From Propionibacteriaceae bacterium UBA6122 (lineage in GTDB: Bacteria; Actinomycetota; Actinomycetes; Propionibacteriales; Propionibacteriaceae), in the NCBI GenBank assembly GCA_002428365.1, contig DIVW01000052.1, positions 1-17,792 on the forward strand: 17,792 nucleotides of DNA. The letters run 5' to 3'. Below are positions 14,735 to 17,792 of this stretch, piece after piece. Position numbers and translations under genes: made by a program. Within the stretch, counting starts at the first letter, position 1. Each line of letters opens with the position of its first letter. Under the pieces are notes generated by a model. That model was not told where the DNA came from, searched no databases, and saw only the letters and a program-made list of their open reading frames with translations.

Positions 14735-15430
14735 ATGGTGGGCGCAGCTACCGAACGAGGCACAGGTGGCCCCACCCCGCTCAGTAAGAAGCGGGTGCTG
14801 CGCCAAGCCCTCGCCCTCGCCGACAACGAGGGAATCGACGCCCTCAGCATGCGCAGGTTGGGCCGAGAGCTCGACGCCGGGGCGATGTCGCTGTACCACC
14901 ACGTCAGCAACAAGGAGGAGTTGCTCGACGGCATGGTGGACCTCGTGTTCGCCGAGATCGACCTGCCGGATGGCCGGGGTGACTGGCAAGCGGCGATGCG
15001 AGCGATGGCGGTGTCTGCCAGAGAAGCGCTCGCCCGTCACCCCTGGGCGATCACCCTCATGGAGTCACGGACCACCCCGGGACCCGCCAGCCTGCGGCAC
15101 CGCGAGGCAGTGACGGCTTCACTGCGCAGGGCCGGCTTCTCCGTCCAAATGGCCACCCACGCGAACTGGCTCCTCAACAGCTACACCTACGGCCACGCCC
15201 TCCAGGAGGCGAGCCTTCCCTTCGCCGACGCCGGCGAGCTAGAGGACATGATCCACGAGGTGTTCCTGCCACAACTGCCCCCGGAGGAGTTCCCCTACCT
15301 AAACGAGAGCGCCACGGAACTCATGGAAAGTGACTACGACCCCGCGGACGAGTTTGACTACGGCCTCAGCCTGATCCTCGGCGCCCTTGAGCACGCCCTC
15401 AGGTCGGCGGGACCACAGCCATCTCCGTAG
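14735..15430 (+). CDS. TetR-family transcriptional regulator
   Basis: This is a 231-residue ligand-responsive repressor. An N-terminal helix-turn-helix domain covers about residues 18-64, with ALALADNEGIDALSMRRLG, LDAGAMSLYHHVSNKEELL, and the usual TetR phrase SLYHHV. The all-helical C-terminal part resembles the TetR_C_1 ligand-binding type and would dimerise and bind an unknown small molecule. ATG 14735 has AAGGGA at 14722-14727, seven bases upstream. The gene diverges from the DUF6326-like membrane protein, and three tandem palindromes between them are the probable operators. It most likely represses its neighbour and perhaps itself. Confidence 0.9.
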   Translation: MVGAATERGTGGPTPLSKKRVLRQALALADNEGIDALSMRRLGRELDAGAMSLYHHVSNKEELLDGMVDLVFAEIDLPDGRGDWQAAMRAMAVSAREALARHPWAITLMESRTTPGPASLRHREAVTASLRRAGFSVQMATHANWLLNSYTYGHALQEASLPFADAGELEDMIHEVFLPQLPPEEFPYLNESATELMESDYDPADEFDYGLSLILGALEHALRSAGPQPSP

Positions 15431-15451
15431 GCCGGGGTCGATAAAGGAACC

Positions 15452-15568
15452 ATGATTCGCCCCTGCCCGCCTCAGGCTGGCTTTAGCGTGTGCGTCCAGC
15501 AGGCTCGGCGGATCGCTGTCGCGCCCGCAGCCACCACCGCTCATACGCCAGAAGGATCGCTGCGATGA
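15452..15568 (+). CDS. Possible 38-residue leader ORF
   Basis: An ATG at 15452 with AAAGGA three bases upstream opens a 38-codon frame that ends with TGA at 15566-15568. It overlaps the ATG of the next gene (15565) as ATGA, the signature of translational coupling. The peptide (MIRPCPPQAGFSVC... then Arg/Ala-rich) has no recognisable domain. The spacing of the ribosome-binding site is short, and the frame could be open by chance in GC-rich DNA. An imperfect hairpin (ccgcctcaggctgg at 15467-15480 with ccagc...ggcgg at 15496-15511) lies inside it and may instead terminate tetR. Confidence 0.2.
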   Translation: MIRPCPPQAGFSVCVQQARRIAVAPAATTAHTPEGSLR

Positions 15569-16056
15569 CCTACTACCCACTCACCATCGGCAACACCTGG
15601 ACCTACGCCAACGCCGATGGTTCGACGTTCACCAATACGGTCACCGGTGGCGACGGGGTGAACTTCACCATGCAGAACAGCGCTCAGCCCCAGCCGCAGC
15701 GCATCCGCAAGGATGGCGACAACTTCCTCACCGACAGCTACCAGGCCGACAACTGGCAGGTATTGGTCACCGACACCATCGCCCCTGGGGACGCGTGGGA
15801 CATCTCCTACCAGGCAAACGGCATCGACACGGTCCTGAAGATGACCGTCAAAGCGGTCGGCGTCAGCCTTGAGGTGGCGGGAAAGACTTTCACCGATGTC
15901 GCGGTAATTGAAGGCGACATGAAGATGAGCATGAACGGCACGCCGGTGCCGATGGTCTACGTCGTCCAGTACCACTACGCCCAGGGCGTCGGCTTGGTGC
16001 TGACCACCGGCTCCCAGGGCGAGCAGATGCCGCTGATCAGCTACGAACTGAAGTAG
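15565..16056 (+). CDS. Hypothetical beta-rich protein
   Basis: I do not recognise a named family. The 163-residue product begins MTYYPLTIGNTWTYANADGS; a YPL-x-x-GNTW-x-Y opening is common in proteins that otherwise carry lipoprotein signals, but here there is no signal peptide or membrane segment. The rest alternates short polar and hydrophobic stretches consistent with a beta-sandwich or barrel (for example DTVLKMTVKAVGVSLEVAGKTFTDVAVIEG), ending in ISYELK. There are no cysteines and no evident catalytic motif. ATG 15565 has GAAGGA at 15551-15556, eight bases upstream; an in-frame extension upstream lacks support. It converges with the DsrE-like gene, with only 16 bases between stops. Confidence 0.75.
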   Translation: MTYYPLTIGNTWTYANADGSTFTNTVTGGDGVNFTMQNSAQPQPQRIRKDGDNFLTDSYQADNWQVLVTDTIAPGDAWDISYQANGIDTVLKMTVKAVGVSLEVAGKTFTDVAVIEGDMKMSMNGTPVPMVYVVQYHYAQGVGLVLTTGSQGEQMPLISYELK

Positions 16057-16072
16057 TCAGGCGCGGCTTCGC

Positions 16073-16429
16073 TTAGAAGGTGAGGGTGCGCTCGGCCTCG
16101 ATCACCCAGGCGGCCAACTCGGGCATGGTCGATTTCTCCGCGCCCTCAAAATAGGGCTGGTTCTTGTGCAGCCCACAGCGGAACATGCACGTGCCACACA
16201 CCTTCACCGCTACTCCGCGCCCGATCAGGCCTTTGAGCATGGCCACCAGGTCTTGGTCGTAGCCCTCAGGTGGCTGGCTGGCGTCACGCGCGAGATCGAC
16301 CGCGTCGTTCATGAGGAATACCCACACTTCTTGACCGGCATCAAGCAGCTTGTCGCACAGCCGCAAGGCGTTCCAGGTGACATCAGTGCCGTTGTAAGGC
16401 TGCTGGTTCAACACGATCAAGGTGGCCAT
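16073..16429 (-). CDS. DsrE/DsrF-like sulfur-relay family protein
   Basis: This is a small cytoplasmic protein of 118 residues with the DsrE fold. It opens with a beta strand and loop (MATLIVLNQQPYNGTD), then helix NALRLCDKLLDAG, strand EVWVFLMNDAV, a stretch with PPEGYDQDLVAMLKGLIGRG, and strand AVKVCGTCMFRCG. Cys78, Cys81 and Cys85 form a CGTCxxxCG cluster. Relatives usually have CGTCxxxRG, so the first two cysteines are the conserved pair and may carry persulfide sulfur; Cys85 looks extra. The start at 16429 (minus) has AAGGAG five bases upstream. It diverges from the NifX/MinD-ferredoxin operon across about 100 bases, suggesting a linked sulfur or metal-cluster role, which is inference. 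Confidence 0.82.
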   Translation of the reverse strand: MATLIVLNQQPYNGTDVTWNALRLCDKLLDAGQEVWVFLMNDAVDLARDASQPPEGYDQDLVAMLKGLIGRGVAVKVCGTCMFRCGLHKNQPYFEGAEKSTMPELAAWVIEAERTLTF

Positions 16430-16464
16430 GTGATCTCCTTGGCTGAAGGTGCCGAGAGGTTAGC

Positions 16465-16483
16465 ACGAGGCGTTACGCTTCGT
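16465..16483. promoter_or_regulatory. Palindromic site in the divergent DsrE / NifX-like intergenic region
   Basis: acgaggcg-tta-cgcttcgt is an interrupted palindrome with 7 of 8 arm positions matching around a 3-base centre. It is roughly central in the 103-base gap (16430-16532) between two divergent genes, where a shared operator would be expected. A TTGACA at 16493-16498 follows, but no good -10 lies downstream of it. The regulator is not identified. Confidence 0.45.
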
Positions 16484-16532
16484 CAGGTATCCTTGACAAA
16501 CATCAGGGACGGCCAGCTCAGGGAGTACCGCC

Positions 16533-16895
16533 ATGCCATTAGTAGTGCTTCCGGTTGCGGGCTCCGGCTCCGCCAGCAAAGTCAGTGACAGCTTCGGACG
16601 GGCGGAGGCCTTTCTGGTCTACGACACCGAGTCGGGCGAGCGCACCGAGCAGCCGAATCAAGGTCTTTCCTCCTCGGGTGGCGCTGGCATCAAAGCTGCC
16701 CAGCAAGTGGTGGACGTCGGCGCCAACGTGCTCTTGGCCCCCCAACTCGGCGAGAACGCGGCCAAGATTCTGCGGGCGGGCGGCATCTCGCTGTTCAAGT
16801 CGCGCTCAGGCGATACGAGCGACACCATCGCCGCCTACCTGGCTGGCGAGTTGCCGCCGCTGACCCAAACGCACCCCAGTCAGCACGGCGCATGA
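16533..16895 (+). CDS. NifX/NifB-type (orange protein-like) metal-cluster-binding protein
   Basis: This is a 120-residue protein of the dinitrogenase iron-molybdenum cofactor biosynthesis family (COG1433-like), related to NifX, the NifB C-terminal domain and the Mo-Cu 'orange protein' ORP. Family features are the opening LVVLPVAGSGSASKVSDSFGRAEAFLVYDTESG, then GLSSSGGAGIKAAQQVVDVGANVLLAPQLGENAAKILRAGGISLF. The RNase H-like alpha/beta fold binds metal-sulfur clusters in relatives; there are no cysteines here, so a cluster would be held non-covalently. ATG 16533 has AGGGAG seven bases upstream. The stop overlaps the first MinD-type ATPase by ATGA. No nitrogenase genes are visible, so the ORP-like role is preferred over nitrogen fixation. 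Confidence 0.85.
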   Translation: MPLVVLPVAGSGSASKVSDSFGRAEAFLVYDTESGERTEQPNQGLSSSGGAGIKAAQQVVDVGANVLLAPQLGENAAKILRAGGISLFKSRSGDTSDTIAAYLAGELPPLTQTHPSQHGA

Positions 16896-17725
16896 AGATT
16901 GCCGTCCTCAGCGGTAAGGGTGGCGCGGGCAAGACTTTGGTTGCGGTGAATCTGGCTGCCGCCGCGAACGCCCGCTACGTCGATTGTGATGTGGAAGAAC
17001 CAAATGGCCACCTCTTCTTGACCCCCACCGAGGTCGCTGCCGAGCAAGTCACGGTCACAGTGCCGGTGGTTGAGGCTGCCACCTGCACCGGCTGCCGCAA
17101 ATGCGTCGACTTCTGCCGGTTCAACGCGCTGGCTTGGGTAAACGACGAAGTGATGGTGTTCGAAGAGGCCTGCAAGTCCTGCGGCGGCTGCGCAGTGTTG
17201 TGCCCCAGCGGCGCCATTAGCGAAGAGCTCCGGGTGATCGGCCACGTCCATCAAGGGATGGTGAACTCTGTGGAGGCCTGGGGCGGCGCTATCCGTCCCG
17301 GCGTGGTTTCCGGAGTGCCTGTCGTGCAACAGGTCCTGCGTAGCCTGCCTGCCAATGGGCTGTCGGTGATCGACGGACCGCCGGGAGCATCGTGCCTTGC
17401 CCTGGAGACCGCCCGGGCAGCTGATTACTGCCTGCTCGTAGCCGAACCAACCAAGTTCGGAGTGCACAACGTGCGAATGATCCACCAGCTCACCGTCGCA
17501 GTCGATCGTCGCTGCGGCGTGGTGATCAACAAGGCCACCGACGGCGATACCAGCGTGGAGGAGTTGTGCGCCGAGCTTGGCTTGCCCGTACTGGGACGGA
17601 TTGCCTACGACCCTCAGATCGCGCTGGCCAACTCTCAGGGCCTCGTCCTGGCGTGGCAGGACGACGCCCAGCGCCAGGTGTTTGTCGACATTCTCGATCG
17701 GCTTGGGGCGGTGGTCGCGCAATGA
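16892..17725 (+). CDS. MinD-superfamily P-loop ATPase with inserted ferredoxin domain
   Basis: This 277-residue cytoplasmic protein of the MinD/Mrp-ferredoxin type (COG1149-like) is found beside NifX/ORP genes in anaerobes and is thought to assemble or move Fe-S or Mo clusters. The deviant Walker A GKGGAGKT is at 8-15 (signature Lys9), followed by the VDCDVEEPN switch region. An inserted 2x[4Fe-4S] ferredoxin covers about 60-115, with Cys65, Cys68, Cys71, Cys75 (CTGCRKCVDFC) and Cys94, Cys97, Cys100, Cys104 (CKSCGGCAVLCP). VIDGPPGASC is the Walker B/switch II region, and a late VVINKATDGD resembles the family's base-recognition segment. The residue after GKT is Leu, where Ser or Thr is more usual. 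Start and stop both overlap neighbours by ATGA. Confidence 0.92.
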   Translation: MKIAVLSGKGGAGKTLVAVNLAAAANARYVDCDVEEPNGHLFLTPTEVAAEQVTVTVPVVEAATCTGCRKCVDFCRFNALAWVNDEVMVFEEACKSCGGCAVLCPSGAISEELRVIGHVHQGMVNSVEAWGGAIRPGVVSGVPVVQQVLRSLPANGLSVIDGPPGASCLALETARAADYCLLVAEPTKFGVHNVRMIHQLTVAVDRRCGVVINKATDGDTSVEELCAELGLPVLGRIAYDPQIALANSQGLVLAWQDDAQRQVFVDILDRLGAVVAQ

Positions 17726-17792
17726 AACAACTTCTGGTGCTCAGCGGCAAGGGCGGCACCGGCAAGCCCAGCCTGGCCGCCTCCTTCGCCGT
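17722..17792 (+). CDS. Second MinD-superfamily ATPase (3' partial), altered Walker A
   Basis: Only 23 complete codons are present before the window ends. They read as a beta strand MKQLLVLSG, then GKGGTGKPS, and the start of helix LAASFA, closely paralleling the first ATPase. The overlap ATGA with the upstream gene indicates the same operon. The residue after the Walker Lys is Pro (codon ccc) where Thr (acc) is expected for Mg-ATP binding, a one-base difference. In ORP-type operons a second paralogous MinD-ferredoxin ATPase is the usual next gene, but the ferredoxin part cannot be seen here. Confidence 0.8.
   Translation, partial: MKQLLVLSGKGGTGKPSLAASFA

Noticed and set aside
16493..16498. 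TTGACA as -35 box for the NifX-like operon
   Set aside because: The hexamers 16-18 bases downstream (such as gctcag) do not resemble a -10, so no promoter is called on this basis.
16880..17722. Minus-strand open frame of 280 codons opposite the MinD-ferredoxin gene
   Set aside because: It is the antisense shadow of a gene with intact P-loop and eight ferredoxin cysteines; its translation shows no domain.
16533..17792. Nitrogen-fixation accessory genes
   Set aside because: The NifX-like similarity alone is not specific; no nif structural or assembly genes are visible and the MinD-ferredoxin partners point to the ORP type.

Overview
The window is a dense, GC-rich chromosomal segment that looks actinobacterial. 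The evidence is high G/C at third codon positions, several GTG or TTG starts, leaderless-style promoters with a TAnnnT box 6-7 nt upstream of GTG, and family choices such as a PtpB-like phosphatase, a DUF4921/GalT-like protein and a DUF6326 protein next to a TetR regulator. A Propionibacteriaceae-type host is my guess only. The 'orange protein' (ORP) type NifX/MinD-ferredoxin genes at the right end are typical of anaerobes or facultative anaerobes. I see no tRNA, rRNA, CRISPR array, insertion sequence or phage gene, and no gene-free stretch over 300 bases.

Layout, left to right. (1) 1-4939: the high-affinity K+ uptake operon, kdpB (5' end cut off by the window), kdpC, kdpD and kdpE. The genes overlap or are tightly spaced, so pump and sensor/regulator are one transcription unit. 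(2) 4961-5677: a nitroreductase-family flavoprotein with what looks like its own leaderless promoter. (3) 5729-5788: a 60-bp imperfect inverted repeat. (4) 5828-9114: serS (leaderless GTG start), a secreted PtpB-type tyrosine phosphatase, a Cof-type HAD phosphatase, and a 13-bp perfect inverted repeat of a REP-like type. (5) 9115-10461: a GalT-like DUF4921 protein. (6) 10497-13130: an ABC-2 exporter with one ATPase and two related permeases, all overlapping. (7) 13168-13902: an MTA/SAH nucleosidase-type enzyme, followed by two copies of a 24-bp REP-like repeat. (8) 14061-15430: a four-helix DUF6326 membrane protein diverging from a TetR regulator. Between them lie three 13-bp palindromes at exactly 18-bp period, sitting on the predicted DUF6326 promoter. 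(9) 15565-16056: an unrecognised beta-rich protein. (10) 16073-17792: a DsrE-like protein diverging from an operon of a NifX/ORP-like protein and two MinD-type ATPases. The first ATPase carries an inserted 2x[4Fe-4S] ferredoxin domain. The second runs off the window and has Pro where the Walker A Thr is expected.

The two most interesting loci are the ORP-like Fe-S/metal-cluster module with its divergent DsrE partner and palindromic intergenic region, and the tandem TetR operator array. The three kinds of REP-like inverted or direct repeats between genes also deserve a genome-wide count.
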